Of a stretch of DNA of 43,439 nt, positions 26,666-34,524 are shown one piece after another. Every line of letters starts with the position of its first letter. Position 1 is the first letter of the stretch. The notes beneath the pieces are model-generated. The model was not told the origin of the DNA. It saw only the letters and a list, made by a program, of their open reading frames with translations, and made no database searches. This DNA comes from JAHJTW01 sp964545545 (GTDB lineage: Bacteria > Krumholzibacteriota > Krumholzibacteriia > LZORAL124-64-63), in contig CAZJGK010000019.1 of NCBI GenBank assembly GCA_964545545.1, positions 1 through 43,439 of the forward strand. The letters run 5' to 3'. The position numbers were made by a program, and so were the translations under genes.

Positions 26666-27763
26666 CTACTTCACCACCTTGTCGCCCTCGACCAGGGATT
26701 GCTGAGCGGACAGCACGACGGTTTCCAGGCCTTCCAGGCCGGACAGGGCTTCGCGGGCGTTCCCGCGCGCGTGGCCCAGGCGGATCCAGCGCAGGTGCAC
26801 GGTGTCGTCAGCATCGACCAGCCAGACTCCGGTCAGTTGGCCGTGGCGCACCAGAGCCTTTTCGGGCACCAGGATCGTGGTCCTTTCCGGACCCTGCAGG
26901 ATGACCCGGGCGAACATGCCGCTCTTGAGCCGGCCCTTGGGATTGGGAATCGATGTCTCGATATCGTAGGTCCGGCTGCCGGGGTTGGCGGTGGGGACGA
27001 TCTTGGTGATGGCCGCCGCGAAGACCGCGTTGTCCAGGGATGTGATGTCGACCTTGACCGGGTCTCCGATCTTCAGGTTGGATACATCCTTTTCCCCCAC
27101 GTGGGCGACGACCTTCATGCGGGAGACGTCCTCGAGGACCAACAGGGGCATGCCGGGGTTGGCCATGTCGCCTTCCTCGACCATCTTGCGCCCGATCAGT
27201 CCGTCGGCCGGGGAGGTGATGTCCACGTAGCTCAGGTGTACGTTGACCTCGCGCAAGCCGGCCTCGGCCATCTTCAGGCCCGCCGCGGCGCGGTCGCGTC
27301 CGGTCAGCACGTCGTCCAGCTGTTGCCGGGACACCGATTTGTCGGCATAGAGATTCTGGAAGCGAGCGGCCATTTTTTCGGCGTTGGCCAGCACGGCCTG
27401 AGCCTCCTCGATGCCCGCCTGGGCCTGGGCCTTCTTGGCCTGCAGATCGGTGTCGTCGATGCTGATCAGGGGCTCGCCCTTGTGGACGTAGTTTCCCACG
27501 GTAACGTGGATCTTCTTGACCCAGCCCATCATCCGCGTGGAGACCATGATGGAGGTCGTGGCCTCCAGGCTGCCGGTGGCCATCAGTTCCCGGGGCAAGT
27601 CCACACGTTGGATGAGGCCGGTTTCGCAGCGCACGTCCTTGGGTGTCGGCGCGCTGGTTTCCGAGCTGCGCGTGCAGCCGCTCGCCAGGGTCAGTCCGCC
27701 GAGGATCAGCACGGCCAGGGCCGGGGTCGTCAGGCGCAGGGGAATGCGGCTATTGGTTGCCAT
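26666..27763 (-). CDS. RND efflux periplasmic adaptor lipoprotein
   Basis: A 365-residue protein with a signal sequence and lipobox LASGC (Cys about residue 30), so it is anchored in the inner membrane by lipid. Then come a beta-barrel/lipoyl half-motif (GWVKKIHVTVGNYVHKGEPL), an alpha-helical hairpin (about 105-170), the second lipoyl half (YVDITSPADGLIGRKMVEEGD) and membrane-proximal domains. It bridges pump and TolC channel. The ATG overlaps the TolC-family stop by 14 bases, and the pump gene follows by two bases. Confidence 0.92.
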   Translation of the reverse strand: MATNSRIPLRLTTPALAVLILGGLTLASGCTRSSETSAPTPKDVRCETGLIQRVDLPRELMATGSLEATTSIMVSTRMMGWVKKIHVTVGNYVHKGEPLISIDDTDLQAKKAQAQAGIEEAQAVLANAEKMAARFQNLYADKSVSRQQLDDVLTGRDRAAAGLKMAEAGLREVNVHLSYVDITSPADGLIGRKMVEEGDMANPGMPLLVLEDVSRMKVVAHVGEKDVSNLKIGDPVKVDITSLDNAVFAAAITKIVPTANPGSRTYDIETSIPNPKGRLKSGMFARVILQGPERTTILVPEKALVRHGQLTGVWLVDADDTVHLRWIRLGHARGNAREALSGLEGLETVVLSAQQSLVEGDKVVK

Positions 27764-29240
27764 GAAGGAGAGCCTCCTGTGATTGTCGCTTCAGTGCGGG
27801 GTCAGCGGCCTGGTCGCCTTCGTCGATAACGTGGGCGCCGACCGGGACTGCGGCCATGTATTCAAGATTGGCCAGGCCCACTTGGTAGTCGTGAAGAGCC
27901 TGGACGAGGTTGCCTTCGGCCATGGTGGCGGCCGCCTGGGTATCCAGCAGGTCAACCATGCCGGCCAGACCTTCGCGGTACTGGTTGGTGACGATACGCA
28001 GGCCCTCGCGCGCCGCCGTCACGGCTTCCCGGGCCACCTTCACCTTGTCGAATGCGGATTTGAGATTCAACCAGGCCTCGGTAGCCTGGACGCCCGCCTT
28101 CCGGGTATCAAAATCCAGCATGTACTGGGCAGCGCGCTGCTGGGCGCGGGCCTTTTTCAGCTCGCCGATGTTTTGCAGGCCCTTGAATATGTCCCAGGTG
28201 GCGTACACGCCCAGGTTCCAGCTCTGGGCATCATTGCCAAAAACATTGTCCAGGCTGTAATAGTCCTTTTGCAGGCTGAGGTTGAGGTGGGGCAGCATGG
28301 CTCCGCGGGCCACACCCACCATCTTGCCCGCCGCTTCGGCTTCCTTGCGCCGGGCGTTCAGGTCGGCTCGCTGGCGGGTGGCCGCCGGATTGAGGACCGT
28401 CGGAGGGGATGTCACCGTTTCTGTTTCCAGCCTCTGGTCGGCGGCCAGGGGCAGGTCGGTATCCACGGCGGTGAGCAGCTTGATGTACTGTCCGGCCACC
28501 GCAACCATGTTTTTTGTTTCGATCAGCCGTTGTTGGAGGCCGCTGAGATAAACTTTCGCCTGCAGCAGATCAGCCTCGGTGGCCATCTCGTTATCCACCA
28601 TGGACCGGGCCTGCCTGACGTGGCCCTCCGCCGAGGCAACCGCGGCCTGCATGACCCGTTCGTAGGCTTGGGCCAGGGCGAGTCCTTCGTAGGCTTCGAT
28701 GGCTTTCAGGGCGACGGTTTCACCTGCACGCTGATGCTTGAACGTCGAGGCGTCGCTGGCGGCGTTGGCGGCCTGTTTGCCGAACAGGCCCATGCCGCCG
28801 TTGAACAGCGGTTGCATGAGCTGCAGCCGCGTGACGTGCTGATTCATCGTGCCGGGATTGTTCAACAGGGCCGGGTCGAAATCCATCTGGGTGACGATCC
28901 GGTTCTGCAGCTTGAAGCCGAAGCTGTTGAGGGCGTCGTCACCGCGCAGGAAGAATTCCCCCAGCTGAATCTGGGGCAGAAAACCGCGCCAGGCGCTTTG
29001 GGCGTCGGCGGCGGCCGCATCCTGCATGGCTGCCGAAGCCGCCAGCATTTCGTTGTGCTTCAACGCGGCGCCCAGGATCTTGCCCTTGTCCACGAACAAG
29101 GTGTCGGCGCGGACCAAACCAATCCTGCTTGCTTGAGATGGAGAATCGGAATCGGCCGCGAAAATCGCGGCTGGACCGATGATCATCAGGGCCAGGGTAA
29201 GGGCCAGGAGCAGGGGCGCTCCTCTTCCTCTGTGGATCAT
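27750..29240 (-). CDS. TolC-family outer membrane efflux protein
   Basis: A 496-residue protein with a signal peptide (ending near AAIFAAD) and two homologous halves rich in long helices, as in TolC/OprM-type channel proteins (QLGEFFLRGDDALNSFGFKLQN, KVAREAVTAAREGLRIVTNQYREG, GMVDLLDTQAAATMAEGNLVQALHDYQVG). It forms the outer membrane exit duct for the pump. It starts 18 bases after the DUF2892 gene stop, with GAGAGG upstream. Confidence 0.92.
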   Translation of the reverse strand: MIHRGRGAPLLLALTLALMIIGPAAIFAADSDSPSQASRIGLVRADTLFVDKGKILGAALKHNEMLAASAAMQDAAAADAQSAWRGFLPQIQLGEFFLRGDDALNSFGFKLQNRIVTQMDFDPALLNNPGTMNQHVTRLQLMQPLFNGGMGLFGKQAANAASDASTFKHQRAGETVALKAIEAYEGLALAQAYERVMQAAVASAEGHVRQARSMVDNEMATEADLLQAKVYLSGLQQRLIETKNMVAVAGQYIKLLTAVDTDLPLAADQRLETETVTSPPTVLNPAATRQRADLNARRKEAEAAGKMVGVARGAMLPHLNLSLQKDYYSLDNVFGNDAQSWNLGVYATWDIFKGLQNIGELKKARAQQRAAQYMLDFDTRKAGVQATEAWLNLKSAFDKVKVAREAVTAAREGLRIVTNQYREGLAGMVDLLDTQAAATMAEGNLVQALHDYQVGLANLEYMAAVPVGAHVIDEGDQAADPALKRQSQEALLHGNQ

Positions 29241-29258
29241 GTTTAACCTCTCCAGGTT

Positions 29259-29465
29259 CTAGGAAGGGTCCCCGGTGGAGTCGGGGACTCCGAGTTTCCG
29301 GAGAATGGAACTCATGAGGCACCAGTTTGTCAGCCCGCTCTGGAAAAGATTCAAACCCACAAAGGCGGTGAACCACAGCCAGTTCGGATTGACGTAGTGA
29401 GCCAGGGTGAGGCTACCCATGATCATGAGTCCTGCGATGATGTGCGTAAGTCTATTTACAGTCAC
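29259..29465 (-). CDS. DUF2892 (YgaP-type) small inner membrane protein
   Basis: A 68-residue protein from a GTG at 29465 (AAGGAG about ten bases upstream): VTVNRLTHIIAGLM, then two membrane segments with FVGLNLFQSGLTNWCLMSSILRKLGV. This matches the DUF2892 family, whose typical members read TVNRxLRxIAG and FTAFVGLNLLQSxFTxxCP. Such proteins often occur with rhodaneses, ArsR-type regulators and efflux or sulfur genes; their function is unknown. It is the first gene of the efflux operon. Confidence 0.8.
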   Translation of the reverse strand: MTVNRLTHIIAGLMIMGSLTLAHYVNPNWLWFTAFVGLNLFQSGLTNWCLMSSILRKLGVPDSTGDPS

Positions 29466-29543
29466 GAGTTGTATTCTCCTTGGTCCCGGTTGACGGCCTA
29501 CCCACTGTATGGCATTGTTTGTTTCAAAAACCAACAGTTGCGA

Positions 29544-29572
29544 ATATTAAGATATAATATTAGAGATGTCAA
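29544..29572 (-). promoter_or_regulatory. Promoter of the DUF2892-TolC-RND operon with overlapping palindrome
   Basis: On the minus strand a perfect TTGACA (29572-29567) and TAATAT (29549-29544) are 17 bases apart. A perfect inverted repeat AATATTA-N5-TAATATT (29543-29561) covers the -10 box and most of the spacer, the classic position of a repressor site. The ArsR-type regulator encoded about 1.4 kb away is a candidate, but its binding motif is not known. Confidence 0.65.
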
Positions 29573-29758
29573 GTCGGAACTTCCCCTTTCTTCCTCATCG
29601 TACAGGACCTTTCCCTGGGTTTCAATTTGATTCACCAGGGCCAATTCCGGTTGCCGGGCAGTGGCGGCGTCTGTCCGCTGGTGGTATGGTTGGCTCAGGA
29701 AATGTCAATCGGACTGGTCGTTGGTGGCCGCCTATCCCTAGCTCGGAGATATCGTTTC

Positions 29759-30694
29759 ATGTCCCACCCTGGGCAACTGCTTATTGCCAATCCTCGTGGT
29801 TTTTGCGCCGGAGTCGAGCGAGCCATTGCGGTGGTTGATCTGCTGCTGGAAAAACATGGGGCACCACTTTTCGTGCGCAAGGAGATCGTCCACAACAAGG
29901 CCGTGGTCGAAAACTTCATCAGCCGGGGAGTGATCTTCGTGGAGGAGTTGGATCAGGTGCCCGACGGGGCAACGGTTGTGTTCAGTGCCCATGGGGTCGC
30001 TCCGGTCGTCAGGGCTGAGGCAAATAGCCGTGGCTTGCGCGCTATAGACGCCACCTGTCCGTTGGTGACCAAGGTTCACCAGGAAATCGCCCGGCATGCC
30101 GCCGCAGGTTATCACCTGATCCTGATCGGTCATGCAGGTCATGATGAGGTTCTGGGAACCATGGGCGAAGCCCCCGGCCAGATCACCTTGGTCACGGAAG
30201 TCGCTGACGTTGCCGCCCTCTCATTTCCACCCTCAGCAATGCTGGCTTACGCCACGCAAACGACCTTGAGCGTCGATGAGACCCGGGACATCGTCGCAGC
30301 CTTGAAAGCGCGCTATCCCACTTTACACGAACCCCGCAAAAGCGATATCTGCTATGCGACCCAGAATCGCCAGGACGCCGTCAAGACCTTGGTCAATGCC
30401 GGTATCGGGCACTTGCTCGTGGTCGGTTCCCGGACCAGCAGCAATAGCCTCCGGCTATGTGAAGTGGCCGAGAATCTGGGTGTGTCGGCTTCGCTCATCG
30501 ACAGCGCCTCGGATATCGATGCCGTGAAGGTGGAGGACATCCCGGTTATCGGGTTGACCGCGGGAGCCTCGGCGCCGGAGCATCTGGTTCAGGACGTGGT
30601 GGCTCATTTGGGGCGGGCGGGATGGTTGCCCCGGGAAATTGTTACGCTGAAGGAAAGTATCAGCTTCAGTTTGCCGGCTGAATTATTAGGATAG
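29759..30694 (+). CDS. ispH: 4-hydroxy-3-methylbut-2-enyl diphosphate reductase
   Basis: The 311-residue protein is IspH (LytB), the last enzyme of the MEP isoprenoid pathway, which makes IPP and DMAPP using a 4Fe-4S cluster. The three cluster cysteines lie in NPRGFCAGVERAI, IDATCPLVTKVH and KSDICYATQNRQ. HGVAP and the HNKAVVENF stretch are substrate-site motifs, and SRTSSNSLRL and LTAGASAPEHLV are further signatures. I chose ATG 29759; the frame is open further upstream to 29627 but the family starts at LLIANPRGFCAG. It is a lone housekeeping gene with no obvious link to its neighbours. Confidence 0.96.
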   Translation: MSHPGQLLIANPRGFCAGVERAIAVVDLLLEKHGAPLFVRKEIVHNKAVVENFISRGVIFVEELDQVPDGATVVFSAHGVAPVVRAEANSRGLRAIDATCPLVTKVHQEIARHAAAGYHLILIGHAGHDEVLGTMGEAPGQITLVTEVADVAALSFPPSAMLAYATQTTLSVDETRDIVAALKARYPTLHEPRKSDICYATQNRQDAVKTLVNAGIGHLLVVGSRTSSNSLRLCEVAENLGVSASLIDSASDIDAVKVEDIPVIGLTAGASAPEHLVQDVVAHLGRAGWLPREIVTLKESISFSLPAELLG

Positions 30695-30804
30695 GCCTGC
30701 CCGGACCACCTTTGGCGTCCTATTCCCTGAGGGCGAAAACCATCGGCGAGGCATGACCTAAATTACTTCAATTTATATATATGAAGATTTGAATTAATTT
30801 GATT

Positions 30805-30833
30805 TTGACAGGAAACTGTTTGTCGTTTATCAT
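30805..30833 (+). promoter_or_regulatory. Sigma70-type promoter of the arsR-type gene
   Basis: TTGACA (30805-30810) and TATCAT (30828-30833) are 17 bases apart. Just upstream lies an AT-rich imperfect dyad between TTCAA (30767-30771) and TTGAA (30789-30793), with CTTCA/TGAAG nested inside (30766-30770, 30782-30786), a plausible operator for autoregulation. Confidence 0.65.
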
Positions 30834-30844
30834 TGAAAAACGCC

Positions 30845-30897
30845 GCAAGCTGTTGTCTTGCTTTTCCTGAGCCCGCATCAAGGGCTCACGGCTTTTT
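30845..30897 (+). promoter_or_regulatory. Two leader hairpins, the second attenuator-like, before the arsR-type gene
   Basis: Between promoter and start codon, GCAAG/CTTGC (30845-30849, 30857-30861) forms a first short hairpin and TGAGCCC/GGGCTCA (30868-30874, 30882-30888) a perfect seven-base stem with a seven-base loop. TTTTT follows at 30893-30897. The second has the form of an intrinsic terminator, placed before the gene it would stop. Confidence 0.5.
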
Positions 30898-30914
30898 CCC
30901 TTGAGGTCACAGGG

Positions 30915-31250
30915 ATGGAAAAAAAACTATACGAAATGCAGGCCGAACTCTGCAAAACCCTTTCCAATCCCAAGCGTTTGGAAATTCTTGATATTCTGAG
31001 AGAACGGCAGGAAATTTCCGTCAATGATCTGGCCGAATTGCTGGAAATTCCCAAGGCCAACACATCCCAGCACCTTGCGGTCTTGCGCCAAGCCCATGTG
31101 GTTGACACACGCAAAGACGGTATCAATGTTTATTATAGCCTGCGCTCGGACAGGATTTCCGAGGCTTGCGCCATTACCCGCCAAATTTTGCTGGAGCGGC
31201 TCGAGGATCAGGTCAACCTTTCGGATATGATCAAGAAAAGCCAGCACTGA
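30915..31250 (+). CDS. ArsR/SmtB-type transcriptional regulator with two cysteines
   Basis: A 111-residue winged-helix protein: AELCKTLSNPKRLEILDIL (helix 1-2), VNDLAELLEIPKANTSQHLAVLRQAHVV (helix-turn-helix with the typical SQHLxxLR recognition helix), then the wing TRKDGINVYYSL and a C-terminal dimer helix with ISEACAITRQIL. Only two Cys are present, one near each end; in BigR/SqrR-type relatives such a pair senses sulfide or reactive sulfur by disulfide or polysulfide formation, but a metal-binding role is also possible. The ELCVC metal box of ArsR is absent. ATG 30915 has GAGG upstream. It converges with the nuclease-ATPase gene eight bases away. Confidence 0.88.
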   Translation: MEKKLYEMQAELCKTLSNPKRLEILDILRERQEISVNDLAELLEIPKANTSQHLAVLRQAHVVDTRKDGINVYYSLRSDRISEACAITRQILLERLEDQVNLSDMIKKSQH

Positions 31251-31257
31251 TTCCTGT

Positions 31258-34200
31258 TTATGATTCGAGAATTTTTTCCAAACGATCCGCCAACAGGTGG
31301 ATCGTTTCTTTTGTGACCAGGTTTTGACGCAGCTCATCCTGTGATTTTGAAAGCATCTCACGGGTGATTTCATCCAGGGACAGCGGGGGATCGGGGTCGA
31401 GGTAACCATCGGCCTTCAATTCCGCTTCCAATCGGTCGAGGATGGCGGCGCGGAACCTGGGGATTTGGCCTGCCCGCAGGCCCTCGATGAGCCTGTCGGC
31501 CTGACCATGAACCTGGTCAAGATAGGCCAGGGTGTCCGGCAACCTCGTGGATTTGCGGACGGAGCTCTTGTTGAGCCACTGGGTGGTGACCCGCGGTGGT
31601 CGGCCGATGCGCCACAAGGGGAGAAATCGTTCCCAGATGCGAATGAGCCCATCCAGATATTTCGCCTGTTGATCCGGGATGATGTGGGGCGTCGTCAATC
31701 CCCGGCCGTGGGTTTGCCAGTGCCCCACTTTTGCCACACCGGCGATCAGGAGCTGGCGCAACAGCGGCAGGTCGTCAGCCAGCAAATAGAACAGGTGCAG
31801 ATCGCCGGGAGCATCCCAGGTCCCGATGCGGGGGACCTGGATTTTGCGGGCGTACTGCGCAGCGGTCATGTGTTGAGGATCCGGGGGCAGCAAGCCCTCC
31901 CTTTGGTCGCGGTTCCAGGAGGTAAGGATCCCGGCAGGCGCGGCCGCGGCCAGCTTGCGCCGGGCGGCCAGATCGACGACATGCGCCGGCGGCAGACCTT
32001 CATGCGCCAGCGTCTGTTGCCAGCCCTCCACCTCGTCGGGCCGGGAAGACAGGTAGAAAATCTGGAGCCCATGCTCGTCAGCCAGGCGCCCCAGGCTTGT
32101 CACGGCCGAGGCAAAGCGCACGGGATCGCTCGAAGTCAGGACATCATCGAGGATCACCGGCGGCTGTTCGTGCGCCGATTGCGTGGCCAGAAATCCCAGC
32201 CGCAAGGCCAGGAACAACTGGGTGCGCGTGCCCGTGGAAAGCTGGGCGGGGGTAAGGTTCCGTCCCAGTTCCCTGTCCAGTATCAAAAGCTCCGGCTCGC
32301 CCTGTTCGTTGATGCCGCTGGACAGGCGATAGGGCCCTCCTGTGATGGTGCGCAGAAAATCATCGGCTTTGGACAGGGCGATGGGCCGGGTGGTGGTTTG
32401 ATACTCGTCCATGATTCCGTCGAGCAGCAGATTTCCGAGCCCGGCTTCCAGTTCCCGCTGGTAGGCCGCCAATAACGTGTTCTCTTCCTGTTGGCAGTGG
32501 GCCAACGCCTGCTCAAGGTCATGGCCTTCCATCGCCATGGTGATTTCTTTTTCCAGGGCCCCGATGTCCATGAGGAGCTGCTGGCTCGCGTCCGCCCGGC
32601 GTTTTTCCTCGCTCAGGCGCTGCTCGATCTCAGCGGCGGAAAGCTGGGCGGGATCGTACGCAGGAAACAGGTCACCCTGGCCGCCAATGGTCGCATCCAG
32701 TTCGGCCAATTTGTGGCGCAGCGCGGACCGCTCCTGATCAAGGTCGCGGAAACGGGGCTGTATAATCAGCAGATCCTGGAGGCTGCGCTCCGTGGCGGCG
32801 TCGGGGTCGAGATCGAAGGTCTTGAAGATCTGGGCAATTTCCGCCCGCTGGCGGGTGAGGTCCCTTTCCAGTCGGGCAATTTCCAATTCCGTTGCCTCGG
32901 CCCTATCCCGGAGGGCCTGAAACTCACCCCAGGTTTCCCTGAGGCCGGCGACGGCAGCCCTGGCCGAGTTCACATCCTGCACCGGAAACTGCGGCTGCAA
33001 GCCCAAGAGTTCGCGGACCTGATCCAGGGCCTGGGTCCACCGTTGTTCGGTGACCGTCACGGCGTCCTGCAGGTGGGCGAGTTCTTCCTGGCGCTCCCAG
33101 TGGGTGCGCACCTGATGCAGGATCAGGGAGCCGGAGGGATCGGACAGATCCAGGTCCAGTCCGGTGTCCTTCACCAGGGCGTCAAAACGGGATTTGGCCT
33201 CCGCGGCCTTTTCCTGCTCGTCGTCGAGTTGGTGGGAAACGGAGGCGGTGGCCTGGGAATCATGCAGTCGTGACCGCACCCATGCCGCGGCCAAAATCAA
33301 CAACCCGATGATGCCCAGGCCGAAATAGAGGTGGGGGTCCGCATGTTTCCATAAAGCGATGAGCGCTCCTCCCAGCACCCCGCCGCCGGCACCGACCCAA
33401 CCGCTGTTGAACCGGTTCGCCTCTTCTGTCGAGGAACCATCCAGCAAAGCGCGGTGAGCCTGGGCTTGAACCTGGTGATCCATGTAGGAGCCCCAGGCTT
33501 CCAGGATGCGTTTGTAGGTCGCACGATCCAGCGAGGATGAGTTGGCCTCTGCCGGTGCGCCCGGGATCGAGGTCCGGTGGTGGGCTTCCTGCCCCTGGGC
33601 CAGGGAACGGCGCGTTTCCTGGAGCTGGGTTTCCGCGGTGAGCAGATCCTGGACGCGTCCCTCGAGTTCGGCCAAAGCTGCGGTGGCCCCCCGGCTCGGC
33701 GGACGGGAGGCCGTGGCCAGCCGGGTGCGGACCTCCTCGAGTTTTTGCCGGGATTCGGTCAGCAGATCGGTTGTTTCTTGCCGACTTTGCAAGAGTTTGC
33801 GCAGACGTTCAGGATCTTCAGCTCGAATGTGACCTGCGCCTGGAGGAAGTTCGTTGAACTCGGTTTCACACCGGGTCAGCAGGGATTGCTGGGACATCCT
33901 CGCGGCCACGGCTTCGAGTACGGTCGCGCGCCGGACGGCTGAGTTCGCTTGCGCCAACTCCTGTTTCAGATCCTCGAGGGTCGCTTGCCGCTCCGCGAGA
34001 GCCTCATGTTTTTGTCTCACCTGGTTGGCATGGGAACGAGCCGCCATCACCGCCGCCATCTTGCGGTTGGCCGCCAGACCGCTCAGGGAGAACAAACGAT
34101 CCCGCAGCAGCCCCTTGTCGATGCCCCCGCTCAAGGCCTTGGCCAGATCCCGGGTCAGCACCATGTCGTCGTCCGACATGGCCGGTTTGATGAGGTCCAG

Positions 34201-34524
34201 AACGTCCAGATGATAGCAGGCCGCAAGATGGGGTGACGGCAGTTCAGGCGCCGGGGCGACGGCGCCGTCCCGGGTCCACACCACGGCGGAGGACGTCACG
34301 GCGGCAACCCATTCCCGGTTCTCGATCTGGAACCAGGCCTGGGCATCCAAACGTTCGGCGGGGGGATCTTTTTCGGGCCACAGAAGGTGAGCCACCGCGC
34401 GCGCCACGGAGCTCTTCCCGCTGCCGTTGGGGCCGGTCAGGATGTTCAGGCCCGGCTGCGCGGAAAAGTCGAACGCATGGGGAATCCCGGGCAGGTGGAT
34501 GGCCGCAAATTTACGCAGATGCAC
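31258..34524 (-). CDS. SbcC/YhaN-like ATPase with membrane-like insert and C-terminal extension
   Basis: A 1088-residue protein. The N-terminus reads LRKFAAIHLPG and Walker A GPNGSGKSS (31-39), typical of Rad50/SbcC/RecF-type ATPases. Long charged coiled-coil regions flank a stretch at about 371-418 with two hydrophobic segments (GAGGGVLGGALIALW and FGLGIIGLLILAAAW) where Rad50/SbcC have the CxxC zinc hook; YhaN proteins also have such a hydrophobic insert. The ABC signature LSTGTRTQLFLAL (about 757) and Walker B PPVILDDVLTSSD (about 785) follow. About 255 residues continue beyond the ATPase, an addition I do not recognise. The GTG at 34524 follows AAGGGGGGA and overlaps the nuclease stop by 14 bases. 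It probably drives DNA-end processing with that nuclease. Confidence 0.8.
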   Translation of the reverse strand: MHLRKFAAIHLPGIPHAFDFSAQPGLNILTGPNGSGKSSVARAVAHLLWPEKDPPAERLDAQAWFQIENREWVAAVTSSAVVWTRDGAVAPAPELPSPHLAACYHLDVLDLIKPAMSDDDMVLTRDLAKALSGGIDKGLLRDRLFSLSGLAANRKMAAVMAARSHANQVRQKHEALAERQATLEDLKQELAQANSAVRRATVLEAVAARMSQQSLLTRCETEFNELPPGAGHIRAEDPERLRKLLQSRQETTDLLTESRQKLEEVRTRLATASRPPSRGATAALAELEGRVQDLLTAETQLQETRRSLAQGQEAHHRTSIPGAPAEANSSSLDRATYKRILEAWGSYMDHQVQAQAHRALLDGSSTEEANRFNSGWVGAGGGVLGGALIALWKHADPHLYFGLGIIGLLILAAAWVRSRLHDSQATASVSHQLDDEQEKAAEAKSRFDALVKDTGLDLDLSDPSGSLILHQVRTHWERQEELAHLQDAVTVTEQRWTQALDQVRELLGLQPQFPVQDVNSARAAVAGLRETWGEFQALRDRAEATELEIARLERDLTRQRAEIAQIFKTFDLDPDAATERSLQDLLIIQPRFRDLDQERSALRHKLAELDATIGGQGDLFPAYDPAQLSAAEIEQRLSEEKRRADASQQLLMDIGALEKEITMAMEGHDLEQALAHCQQEENTLLAAYQRELEAGLGNLLLDGIMDEYQTTTRPIALSKADDFLRTITGGPYRLSSGINEQGEPELLILDRELGRNLTPAQLSTGTRTQLFLALRLGFLATQSAHEQPPVILDDVLTSSDPVRFASAVTSLGRLADEHGLQIFYLSSRPDEVEGWQQTLAHEGLPPAHVVDLAARRKLAAAAPAGILTSWNRDQREGLLPPDPQHMTAAQYARKIQVPRIGTWDAPGDLHLFYLLADDLPLLRQLLIAGVAKVGHWQTHGRGLTTPHIIPDQQAKYLDGLIRIWERFLPLWRIGRPPRVTTQWLNKSSVRKSTRLPDTLAYLDQVHGQADRLIEGLRAGQIPRFRAAILDRLEAELKADGYLDPDPPLSLDEITREMLSKSQDELRQNLVTKETIHLLADRLEKILES

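Noticed and set aside
27783..29246. 487-codon plus-strand frame opposite the TolC-family gene
   Set aside because: Composition is typical of an antisense frame in GC-rich DNA; the TolC-family protein is certain.
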